Source: a bacterium
GTDB taxonomy: Bacteria > Bacillota_I > Bacilli_A > RF39 > UBA660
Assembly: GCA_004560915.1 (NCBI GenBank)
Contig: SFTR01000014.1
Coordinates: 1-14,210, forward strand
Length of the DNA stretch: 14,210 nt
Direction of reading: 5' to 3'
In this document: piece after piece, positions 7,633 to 13,886 of the stretch
Layout: every line of letters starts with the position of its first letter
Position numbering within the stretch: position 1 is the stretch's first letter
The notes under the pieces: generated by a model
Databases searched by the model: none
Seen by the model: only the letters and a program-made list of their open reading frames with translations
Told to the model about the DNA's origin: nothing
Made by a program: the position numbers and the translations under genes

Positions 7633-7681
7633 AATTAATTACTTAAGCTGTAAATTATGTTATATATCGTTAGTGAAGTAC

Positions 7682-7744
7682 TTGGCCTCTCTGGTTAGGT
7701 ACCACGAAATTGTTTATACCTAACTACGAGTGAGTTAGGTTTTT
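7682..7744 (+). promoter_or_regulatory. Attenuator-like RNA with three mutually exclusive hairpins
   Basis: Hairpin 1 pairs TTGGCC (7682-7687) with GGTTAG (7693-7698), with G-T pairs. Hairpin 2 pairs GGTTAGGTA (7693-7701) with TACCTAACT (7717-7725). Hairpin 3 pairs ACCTAACT (7718-7725) with AGTTAGGT (7733-7740) and is followed by a T-run to 7744. Hairpins 1 and 3 can coexist (termination), while hairpin 2 excludes both (read-through). The region is visibly less AT-rich than its surroundings. GGTACCACG (7698-7706) recalls the T-box antiterminator core, but no specifier stem fits in the space upstream. A weak TATATA at 7661-7666 could start a short RNA near 7673. It may be a leader or a free small RNA. 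Confidence 0.55.
7718..7744 (+). terminator. Terminator hairpin of the attenuator-like RNA
   Basis: A perfect 8-bp stem (7718-7725 with 7733-7740) around a 7-nt loop is followed by TTTT. It is the strongest intrinsic terminator signal before the Dpn locus. Confidence 0.75.
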
Positions 7745-7751
7745 ATATGTT

Positions 7752-7803
7752 CTAATATTATAAAAGAAGTGTTTTACAAAGTTTTGTCTAACTATAATAT
7801 TAG
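7752..7803. repeat. 11-bp perfect inverted repeat overlapping a -10 box and a Shine-Dalgarno
   Basis: CTAATATTATA (7752-7762) is the exact reverse complement of TATAATATTAG (7793-7803). The right arm contains TATAAT and runs into AGGAGGA (7802-7808). A smaller nested repeat, ACAA-AGTT-TTGT, lies at 7776-7787. It could be an operator or an RNA hairpin masking the ribosome binding site. Confidence 0.6.
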
Positions 7804-7815
7804 GAGGATAGAACA

Positions 7816-7842
7816 ATGAAAAAAATAAATGTTTTAGAATAA
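7816..7842 (+). CDS. 8-codon minigene (MKKINVLE) with strong ribosome binding site
   Basis: ATG is preceded by AGGAGGA at ideal spacing (8 nt), but the frame stops after eight codons. It could be a leader peptide or the start of a lost gene. MKKINVLE resembles the opening of DNA cytosine methyltransferases (…LFAG…), but nothing of that motif follows. Whether it is translated is unknown. Confidence 0.35.
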   Translation: MKKINVLE

Positions 7843-7957
7843 AATTCCTTATTTAAAAATAAATGGTGAAATATTATAAAATTATTATATAAGCATCATT
7901 TTATGTAAAAAGTGGTTATAATAAAAATAATTTCAAGAGAGTATATGTTAGTTTAAA

Positions 7958-7986
7958 TGGAAATCTTATTAATAATTTGATATACT
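7958..7986 (+). promoter_or_regulatory. Probable promoter of the Dpn methyltransferase genes
   Basis: Extended -10 TGATATACT (7978-7986), with a weak -35 TGGAAA (7958-7963, 4 of 6 matches) at a 17-nt spacer. GAGAGG at 8005-8010 is the ribosome binding site for the ATG at 8018. Confidence 0.55.
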
Positions 7987-8017
7987 TGTTTTAGTACTTA
8001 AGAAGAGAGGCAGTATT

Positions 8018-8872
8018 ATGATTAAAGGAAAACCATTTGTCAAATGGGCCGGAGGCAAAAGACAAATTATTGATAAATTAAAAAAACATTTACCTGAGAA
8101 GTTTGATACATATTATGAACCATTTGTTGGTGGAGGAGCTCTACTATTTGAACTATCACCTAAGAAAGCTGTTATTAATGATTCAAATGCTGAATTAATA
8201 AATGTATATAGATGTTTATGTGATGAAGACAAATTTAAAAAGATGTGTAGTGTTTTAAATCATTATGAAAAAGAACATTCTGAAGAATTTTATTATGAAA
8301 TTAGAAATAAAGATAGAAGTATAAGTTCATATAATAGACTTTCTGATTATACTAAGGCAGCTAGAACTATTTATCTAAATAAAGCATGTTTTAACGGTCT
8401 TTATAGGGTTAATAGTAAGAATCAATTTAATGTACCCTTTGGTAAGAAAACAAAAGTTAATACTTATGAAGGAAGTAATTTAATAACTGTTAGTAATTAT
8501 CTTACTATTAATGATGTAACTATATTATGTGTTGATTTTGAAGAATCAGTTAAGAATGCTAAAAAGGGTGATTTTGTATATTTTGATCCACCATATGATT
8601 CTGATACTAGTACATTTAATAGTTATACTGAGGATGGATTTGGAAAAGAAGAACAAGTTAGACTTGCTAGAGTATATAAAGAACTTGCTGATAGAGGAGT
8701 TTATGTAATGCTTTCTAATCATAATACAAGTTTAGTTAAAGAACTATACAAAGATTATAATATAGATGTAATAGAAGCTAAGAGAAATATAAATGCTAAT
8801 GGTAAAAAACGTGGTTATGTAGAAGAAGTAATTATTACTAATTATAATGTTACTGAAAAGTTTGATAAGTAG
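8018..8872 (+). CDS. dpnM: DpnM-like GATC N6-adenine DNA methyltransferase (class alpha, D12)
   Basis: This 284-residue enzyme has the length expected for DpnM/Dam. Motifs are in class-alpha order: KWAGGKRQ at residues 9-16 and the SAM-binding PFVGGGALLFEL (F36-G40) at the N-terminus, the target-recognition region in the middle, then the catalytic YFDPPY (D190-Y193). It should methylate adenine in double-stranded GATC, protecting host DNA from the DpnII-type nuclease encoded downstream. The gene begins after GAGAGG at 8005-8010 and is followed after 14 nt by a second methyltransferase with its own AGGAGG, so the two form an operon. The specificity is inferred from resemblance to Dam/DpnM and from the DpnA and DpnII relatives next to it. 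The gene appears intact. Restriction-modification loci are commonly mobile, but I see no integrase or insertion sequence here. Confidence 0.92.
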   Translation: MIKGKPFVKWAGGKRQIIDKLKKHLPEKFDTYYEPFVGGGALLFELSPKKAVINDSNAELINVYRCLCDEDKFKKMCSVLNHYEKEHSEEFYYEIRNKDRSISSYNRLSDYTKAARTIYLNKACFNGLYRVNSKNQFNVPFGKKTKVNTYEGSNLITVSNYLTINDVTILCVDFEESVKNAKKGDFVYFDPPYDSDTSTFNSYTEDGFGKEEQVRLARVYKELADRGVYVMLSNHNTSLVKELYKDYNIDVIEAKRNINANGKKRGYVEEVIITNYNVTEKFDK

Positions 8873-8886
8873 TTGAGGAGGAATAT

Positions 8887-9651
8887 ATGAAAAAGGTAAA
8901 ACCATATTATGAAGTTAATAATTTTACTTTATTTCATGGTGATACTTTTGAAATATTAAAAAGCATAAAGTCTAAAAGCATTGATATGATTTTTGCAGAC
9001 CCTCCTTATTTTTTATCTGGAGATGGTATTACTTGTAGTGGTGGAAAAATGGTTATCGTTAATAAAGGCAATTGGGATAAAAAAATATCTATCAAGGAAA
9101 AACATAATTTCAATAAAAAATGGATTAGGTTATGTAAAAGAATTTTAAAAGATAATGGAACTATATGGATAAGTGGTACTATGCATAACATCTATTCCAT
9201 TGGTGTTGGATTGGAAGAAGAAGGTTTTAAAATAATAAATAACATTACTTGGAAAAAGTTAAATCCTCCACCTAATATTAGTTGTAGATGCTTTGTTCAT
9301 TCAACTGAAACTATATTGTGGGCGATGAAAGATAATGTGAAGGAAAAGCATAAATTTAATTATAAATTGATGAGAGAATTAAATGATAATAAGCAAATGA
9401 AGGATGTATGGGAAACCTCATTAACTAAACCTAGTGAAAAGAAATATGGCAAACATCCTACGCAGAAACCCGTTGCTTTATTGGAAAGAATAATATTATC
9501 ATCTACTGATGAAAATGATATTATTTTAGACCCTTTCAATGGTAGTGGAACTACAGGTATAGTAGCTTCAAAATTGAATAGAAAATATATTGGTATAGAG
9601 AAAGAAAAAGAATATTTAGATTTAACAATAAGAAGAAAAGAAGGTGAATAA
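8887..9651 (+). CDS. dpnA: DpnA-like N6-adenine DNA methyltransferase (class beta)
   Basis: This is a 254-residue methyltransferase with motifs in class-beta order: catalytic DPPYFLS at residues 38-44, then the long HPTQKP segment and the SAM-binding DPFNGSGTTG at 215-224. Segments such as NKKWIRLCKR, WISGTMHNIYS, HSTETILWA and LNDNKQMKDVW are close to what I remember of Streptococcus pneumoniae DpnA. DpnA methylates GATC and, unlike DpnM, accepts single-stranded DNA, which protects incoming plasmid DNA during transformation; that role is known for the family and not shown here. GAGGAGG (8875-8881) precedes the ATG by 5 nt. The endonuclease frame originally began at GTG 9644, overlapping the end of this gene by 8 nt. 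The gene appears intact. Confidence 0.93.
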   Translation: MKKVKPYYEVNNFTLFHGDTFEILKSIKSKSIDMIFADPPYFLSGDGITCSGGKMVIVNKGNWDKKISIKEKHNFNKKWIRLCKRILKDNGTIWISGTMHNIYSIGVGLEEEGFKIINNITWKKLNPPPNISCRCFVHSTETILWAMKDNVKEKHKFNYKLMRELNDNKQMKDVWETSLTKPSEKKYGKHPTQKPVALLERIILSSTDENDIILDPFNGSGTTGIVASKLNRKYIGIEKEKEYLDLTIRRKEGE

Positions 9652-10504
9652 TATAAAAAGAGATTTTAATGAATGATTAAGTAAATTTAAATCAAGCATA
9701 TCTGATTATACTTATTATGTTGATTTTAAAAAGATTTATAGAAATGTAGATAAAATTAAAGTGGAATTAAATATTTTAAATTCTTTGATTGGCAGTAATG
9801 ATATTGAAAATGAATTTAAAAATATAATAGTTAAATATCCTGAAACATTAGAGTGTATTCCTGTTTTATTAGCAGTTAGATCAAATGAAATATTTATTAA
9901 AGATGAGTTAAAAGAATACTTGTTTAAATTTAATAAAATGGTTTATTCTATTGATGATTATGTTAGATTTATGAAGGAAAGTGGATTATTTGATCTATTG
10001 CAAAATCATATTATAAATAATCTTTATGATTATGTATTGGGTATTGAAGTTGGTCTTGATTCTAATGGGCGTAAAAATCGTGGTGGCCATCTAATGGAAA
10101 ATTTAGTAGAAAGTTATATTAGAAAAGCTGGTATAAAAGAATATTATAAGGAAATGTATATATCTGAAATTGAAAATAAATGGAATTTAAATCTTTCTAG
10201 TATAAGTGGTAATAATGTTTCTACTAAAAGATTTGATTTTGTAATTAAAACTGATAATCAGGTGTATGTAATTGAAACTAATTTTTATTCAAGTCAAGGT
10301 TCTAAATTAAATGAAACTGCTAGAAGTTATAAAATGTTAGCTGAAGAAGCAAAAAAAGTTAATGGATTAACATTTATATGGTTTACTGATGGTATCGGAT
10401 GGAAGAATGCTAGAAAGAATTTAGAAGAAACATTTAACGAACTTGAAACATTATATAATATTAATGATTTAGAAAATGGAATATTGGATAAAATAATAAA
10501 ATAA
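9644..10504 (+). pseudogene. dpnB: DpnII/MboI-type GATC endonuclease gene with in-frame TGA at codon 11
   Basis: From GTG 9644 the frame reads VNNIKRDFNE, then TGA (9674-9676), then LSKFKSSISDYTYYVDF and on without further stops to 10504. DpnII-type proteins have a Trp in the matching place (…EWL…), so TGG to TGA fits a nonsense mutation. Counting through the TGA, the product is 286 residues, very close to the roughly 288 of DpnII. The body is well conserved: GIFDLLQNH-like segment, LDSNGRKNRGG, the likely PD-(D/E)xK active site RFDFVI (D198) and YVIETNFY (E211, N213), and SKLNETARSYK. Tryptophan elsewhere in this gene is TGG, so recoding is unlikely. The only nearby restart is GTG 9761, without a Shine-Dalgarno, which would lose 39 residues. 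The nuclease is therefore probably inactive, unless readthrough occurs or the base is a sequencing error. Confidence 0.85.
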
Positions 10505-10506
10505 AT

Positions 10507-10526
10507 AAGACTAGAAATAGTCTTTT
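10507..10526 (+). terminator. Intrinsic terminator after the Dpn locus
   Basis: AAGACTA (10507-10513), a GAAA loop and TAGTCTT (10518-10524), then T. It is the same hairpin as at 3751, loop included. Confidence 0.85.
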
Positions 10527-10535
10527 AATTTGTTA

Positions 10536-10564
10536 TTTACATAGACCCCCCTAGGGTGTATAAT
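10536..10564 (+). promoter_or_regulatory. SUF operon promoter
   Basis: TTTACA (10536-10541), a 17-nt spacer and TATAAT (10559-10564). Transcription should begin near 10571, giving a leader of only about 10 nt before the ATG at 10581. Confidence 0.8.
10545..10557. promoter_or_regulatory. CsoR-like operator in the promoter spacer
   Basis: ACCCCCCTAGGGT is a GC-rich pseudo-palindrome, striking in such AT-rich DNA. It closely resembles what I recall of CsoR operators (ATACCC-N-GGGGGTAT in either orientation). It lies entirely between the -35 and -10 boxes, so a bound CsoR-family tetramer would block RNA polymerase. The gene immediately downstream encodes such a protein, so autoregulation is likely. 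Confidence 0.75.
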
Positions 10565-10580
10565 ATTTTTGGTGATTTAA

Positions 10581-10889
10581 ATGAGGGAAGAGTGTAAGAA
10601 TTGTGGTATGTGTATGAATTCGTTTCATAGAACAGAAAAAGAAACTCAAGATTTAATAAAAAGACTTAATGTAATTGAAGGACAAATTAAAGGTGTTAGA
10701 CAAATGCTTGAGAGTGAACGTAAATGTGAAGATGTGTTAATACAAGTATCAGCAATAACTAAATCATTACAAAGTTTTGGTAATACATTATTAAAAAGTC
10801 ATTTAGAGACATGTGTTACTAAAAAGATATTAAAAGGTGAAAATAAAGCTATAGATGAAGCTATGGATTTATTTAAGAAATTATATTAG
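10581..10889 (+). CDS. CsoR-family metal/sulfur-sensing transcriptional repressor
   Basis: This 102-residue all-helical protein has the family signature LIKRLNVIEGQIKGV and the Cu(I) ligand set Cys-x24-His-x3-Cys: C49 (KCEDVLIQ), H74 and C78 (SHLETC). His at position 74 argues for a CsoR-type Cu(I) sensor rather than a CstR-type persulfide sensor, which keeps only the two cysteines, but this is inference. A short N-terminal extension has a C-x2-C-x2-C cluster (C5, C8, C11) of unknown use. Family members are tetramers that release DNA when the ligand binds. The operator in its own promoter and the uninterrupted SUF genes downstream suggest that it controls iron-sulfur cluster assembly, perhaps because copper destroys such clusters. 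The ribosome binding site is weak (GGTGAT at 10571-10576), and the ATG lies about 10 nt from the predicted transcription start. Confidence 0.88.
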   Translation: MREECKNCGMCMNSFHRTEKETQDLIKRLNVIEGQIKGVRQMLESERKCEDVLIQVSAITKSLQSFGNTLLKSHLETCVTKKILKGENKAIDEAMDLFKKLY

Positions 10890-10898
10890 AGGTGGAAT

Positions 10899-11636
10899 AT
10901 GCTGGAGATTAAAAATATAAGTGTTAAAATTAAAGATTCAGATAAACATATAATAAATGGACTTTCTCTTAATATTAAAGATGGAGAAGTTCATGCGATA
11001 ATGGGACCTAATGGTACTGGTAAAAGTACATTATCTAAAGTAATAATGGGTAACTATAAATATGAACTTACAGATGGGGATATACTTCTAAATGGTGAAA
11101 GTATTAAAGACTTAAAAGTAAATGAAAGAGCTAAAAAAGGTATATTCTTAGCTATGCAAGATCCTACTGTTGTAGATGGTGTAACTAATAGTGAATTTTT
11201 AAAGACTGCTAGTAGAGAAATAACTGGTGAAAATATAGATTACTTTAAGTTTCTTGATGAAGTTAATAAATCTATAGAGGATTTAGAATTTGATAAAGAT
11301 ATGTTATATCGCCACTTAAATAAAGGTTTTTCTGGTGGTGAGAAGAAGAAGAATGAAGTATTACAAATAAAGATGTTAAAACCTAAATTTATAATACTTG
11401 ATGAAATAGATAGTGGACTAGATGTAGATAGTCTTAGAATAGTATGTGAAAATATTAATAAATATAGAGAAGAACATAAAGATACTTCAGTACTTATAAT
11501 TACACATTATCCTAGAATACTTGAATATATTAATCCAGACTTTGTTCATATTATGAATAATGGTAAGATTGTTAAAACAGGAAATATGAATTTAGCATTT
11601 GATACAGAAAAACATGGATATCATGAAAGAGGATAA
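10899..11636 (+). CDS. sufC: Fe-S cluster assembly ATPase SufC
   Basis: This 245-residue ABC-type ATPase of the usual SufC length has Walker A GPNGTGKST (36-44), the Q-loop glutamine Q87 in AMQDP, signature FSGGEKKKNE (144-153), Walker B FIILDE (164-169), D-loop SGLD (172-175) and switch histidine H203. The SGGEKKKNE form of the signature and the EIDSGLD box are typical of SufC and distinguish it from transport ATPases. SufC works in the cytoplasm with SufB and SufD, and its ATP cycle drives the scaffold changes needed to build a cluster. AGAGGTGG overlaps the stop of the CsoR-family gene and precedes the ATG by 3 nt. sufD follows after only 2 nt. Confidence 0.96.
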   Translation: MLEIKNISVKIKDSDKHIINGLSLNIKDGEVHAIMGPNGTGKSTLSKVIMGNYKYELTDGDILLNGESIKDLKVNERAKKGIFLAMQDPTVVDGVTNSEFLKTASREITGENIDYFKFLDEVNKSIEDLEFDKDMLYRHLNKGFSGGEKKKNEVLQIKMLKPKFIILDEIDSGLDVDSLRIVCENINKYREEHKDTSVLIITHYPRILEYINPDFVHIMNNGKIVKTGNMNLAFDTEKHGYHERG

Positions 11637-11638
11637 TC

Positions 11639-12238
11639 ATGGAAATAGTAGATATAAAAGAAAATAAAGAATTATATTTATTTGATAAAACTAATCAAAG
11701 TAGAACTTATAATGTAAGTGAAAATTCTAAATTAGCTGTATATCAATATGGAATAAATATAGATAATGACATAGTTATAAATTTAAATGGAGAAAATGCA
11801 GAAGTAGAATATCACTATAGTACTATTAATTATGATGATCATAAATATAAAATAGTAGTAAATCATAATAGTAGTAAAACTATAAGTAATATATATAATC
11901 ACGGAGTAAATGTAAAAGATAATAAACTTGATTTTGATATAACTGGTTATGTACCAAATAAAAGTGATAAAAGTGAATGTAATCAAAAGAATCAAATACT
12001 TAATATTAAAGATGGTAAAAGTACTATACTTCCTAAATTATTAATAGATAATTATGATGTAGTAAGTTCTCACTCTGCTTATATTGGTAAATTTAAAGAT
12101 GAAATATTATTCTATTTAATGAGTAGAGGTATTAGTGAGAAAGTAAGTTATGACTTATTAATTAAAAGTTTCTTAGTAAATGGTTGTGAAAGAAAAGAAA
12201 TAATAGAAACTTTAGAAAAAGAAATAGATAAGATTTGA
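11639..12238 (+). CDS. sufD: Short SufD-like Fe-S scaffold protein
   Basis: At 199 residues this is about half the usual SufD size (roughly 400). The C-terminal part is diagnostic of the SufB/SufD core: SSHSAYIGKF with H145, then YLMSRGIS (159-166) and a final helical stretch LLIKSFL. The middle is a beta-helix-like run of short strands. The N-terminal helical domain and part of the beta-helix are missing, and I see no nearby coding remnant, so the gene is compact by design or long reduced rather than freshly truncated. SufD pairs with SufB in the SufBC2D complex; the conserved His corresponds to a residue implicated in cluster formation. AGAGGA (11628-11633) lies within the end of sufC. The true start of sufS at 12247 lies just beyond this gene's TGA stop. 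Confidence 0.85.
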   Translation: MEIVDIKENKELYLFDKTNQSRTYNVSENSKLAVYQYGINIDNDIVINLNGENAEVEYHYSTINYDDHKYKIVVNHNSSKTISNIYNHGVNVKDNKLDFDITGYVPNKSDKSECNQKNQILNIKDGKSTILPKLLIDNYDVVSSHSAYIGKFKDEILFYLMSRGISEKVSYDLLIKSFLVNGCERKEIIETLEKEIDKI

Positions 12239-12246
12239 GGTGGGAT

Positions 12247-13443
12247 ATGAATAGAGAAGACTTTCCAGCATTAGATGATAAATTAATATATTTTGATAAT
12301 AGTGCAACTTCTTTAAAACCTAAATGTGTTATAGATAAGATGGTAGAGTATTATAGTAAATATACTTCTAATATACATAGAGGTGACTATGATAATGCAA
12401 TGCGTACTAATAAAGAATATGATGAAACAAGAGAAGTAGTAAAGAATTTTATAAATGCTAAAAGTAGTGATGAAATAGTGTTTACTAGTGGAACAACTGA
12501 TTCTATGAATACTATAGTTTTTGGATACTTTAAGAATGTACTTAATAAAGAAGATGAAGTATTAATTACTAAGAGTGAACATGCGTCTAATGTACTTCCT
12601 TGGTTTGTACTTGAAAAGATGAGAAAATGTACTGTTAAATATATACCACTTGATGAGAATTATGAAGTAACTTTAGAGAATGTTAAATCTTCAATAACTA
12701 AGAATACTAAAGTAATAAGTATAGCTCATGTATCTAATGTAATAGGGGACAAGCGTGATATAGAAAGTATTGGTAAGATAGCTAAAGAGAATAATTTATA
12801 TTTTGTTGTTGATGCTGCTCAAAGTGTATCTCATATAAATATAGATGTAGAGAAGAGTAATATATCATTTTTAGCATTTAGTGGTCATAAGATGTGTGGC
12901 CCTACTGGAGTAGGTGTTCTTTATGGCAAAAGTGAATATTTAAAAGATTTAGTACCTCTTAAGTATGGAGGAGGAATGAATGAAAGCTTTGAAAGTGATA
13001 AATGTTATGTTATAAAAAGTTTTCCAACTAACTTAGAAGCAGGTACTCCTCCTATAGCTGAAGTAATAGGTCTTAAAGAAGCAATTAATTATGTTACTGG
13101 TATTGGTGTTGACAATATTCATAAACACGAAGTAGAACTTAAAAAGTACTTATTATCTAAGATTAAAGATATGGATAACATAATTATATATAATAAGAAT
13201 AGTGAAAGTGGAATAGTTACATTTAATATAAAAGATGTGTTTGCTCAAGACACATCAGTATATCTAAATACATATGGTATAGCTATAAGATCAGGTAATC
13301 ACTGTGCTAAGATATTAAAAGATGACTTAGGTATTAAGAATACTTGTAGAATTAGTTTCTATATTTATAATACTTATGAAGAAGTAGATAAGTTAGTAGA
13401 AGCACTTAAAAATAGTGATAAATTATATGATGTGGTGATATAG
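12247..13443 (+). CDS. sufS: Cysteine desulfurase SufS
   Basis: This is a 398-residue class-V aminotransferase-fold enzyme that removes sulfur from cysteine with pyridoxal phosphate. It has the opening YFDNSATSLKP, VDAAQS (D189, Q192) for cofactor contact, SGHK with the Schiff-base lysine K215, GTPPIAE, and RSGNHCAK with the persulfide cysteine C353. The RSGNHCA context is typical of group II (SufS) desulfurases, which hand sulfur to SufU. I start at ATG 12247 because GAGGTGG (12237-12243) lies just ahead of it, the same arrangement as in sufC; an in-frame TTG at 12235 would place this Shine-Dalgarno inside the gene. The stop is immediately followed by the sufU start codon, so translation is coupled. 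Confidence 0.96.
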   Translation: MNREDFPALDDKLIYFDNSATSLKPKCVIDKMVEYYSKYTSNIHRGDYDNAMRTNKEYDETREVVKNFINAKSSDEIVFTSGTTDSMNTIVFGYFKNVLNKEDEVLITKSEHASNVLPWFVLEKMRKCTVKYIPLDENYEVTLENVKSSITKNTKVISIAHVSNVIGDKRDIESIGKIAKENNLYFVVDAAQSVSHINIDVEKSNISFLAFSGHKMCGPTGVGVLYGKSEYLKDLVPLKYGGGMNESFESDKCYVIKSFPTNLEAGTPPIAEVIGLKEAINYVTGIGVDNIHKHEVELKKYLLSKIKDMDNIIIYNKNSESGIVTFNIKDVFAQDTSVYLNTYGIAIRSGNHCAKILKDDLGIKNTCRISFYIYNTYEEVDKLVEALKNSDKLYDVVI

Positions 13444-13872
13444 ATGAATAAAGAAATTAAAAGAGAGATTATACTTGATAATTATCAAAATCCTGTTAAT
13501 AGGGGTCTTGTTGATGATAAAAGTTATATTCTTAAAAATACTAACAGTGATTCATGTATAGATAATATAGATTTAATGTTAAAGATAGTAGATGATAAAA
13601 TAGTGGATGTTAGATTTGATGGAGAAGCCTGTGCTATATGTACTTCTGCTGTTAGTATAATGATTAAGAAAGTTATTGGTAAAACAATAAGTGAAGCCGA
13701 AGAGATAATTACTAATTATCAAAATATGATAAATGAGAAAGAATACGATAAAGATTTACTTGGAGAATTAAACGTATATGATGAAATATACTTACAACCT
13801 AATCGTAAGAATTGTGCATTACTTCCAAGTAAAGCAATTATAAATATAATTAAAATATATGAAGATAAATAG
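13444..13872 (+). CDS. sufU: SufU, zinc-dependent sulfur-transfer protein
   Basis: This 142-residue IscU-like protein has NYQNPVNRG near the start. The zinc ligand set typical of SufU is present: C38 and D40 (SCID, usually CGD), C63 (GEACAIC) and C124 (KNCALLP). The spacer of about 60 residues between the last two cysteines, longer than in IscU, marks it as SufU rather than IscU. SufU accepts the persulfide from SufS C353 by swapping its zinc ligand and delivers sulfur to SufB. An extra cysteine at C66, where Ser is more usual, and Ile in place of Gly next to C38 are small departures. The ATG directly follows the sufS stop, with GGTGAT (13435-13440) as a modest ribosome binding site. Confidence 0.94.
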   Translation: MNKEIKREIILDNYQNPVNRGLVDDKSYILKNTNSDSCIDNIDLMLKIVDDKIVDVRFDGEACAICTSAVSIMIKKVIGKTISEAEEIITNYQNMINEKEYDKDLLGELNVYDEIYLQPNRKNCALLPSKAIINIIKIYEDK

Positions 13873-13886
13873 AAAGAAGAGAATGT

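Larger units (their letters stand above)
7633..8017 (+). other. 385-bp intergenic region between acylation cassette and Dpn locus
   Basis: No long ORF is present. The first part (7682-7744) holds three overlapping hairpins ending in a T-run. The middle (7752-7803) is bounded by an 11-bp inverted repeat leading into AGGAGG and an 8-codon minigene. From 7893 to 7994 one frame stays open for 33 codons without a start codon and ends in TAG, which may be a coding remnant. The last part holds a likely promoter and the ribosome binding site of the first methyltransferase. Confidence 0.6.

Noticed and set aside
7640..7745. Complete T-box riboswitch
   Set aside because: Only the GGTACCACG piece matches; there is no room or sequence for a specifier stem after the preceding gene, and the matching bases are paired in the alternative hairpin.
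7773..7798. Promoter TTTACA-TATAAT for the minigene
   Set aside because: The spacer is only 14 nt and transcription would start inside the Shine-Dalgarno, so a conventional promoter is unlikely.
9761..10504. Endonuclease gene starting at GTG 9761
   Set aside because: No Shine-Dalgarno precedes it, and homologous sequence continues upstream in the same frame through the TGA to GTG 9644.
12235..12249. TTG at 12235 as start of sufS
   Set aside because: It would place the GAGGTGG ribosome binding site inside the gene; ATG 12247 shows the same spacing as sufC and gives the usual SufS N-terminus.
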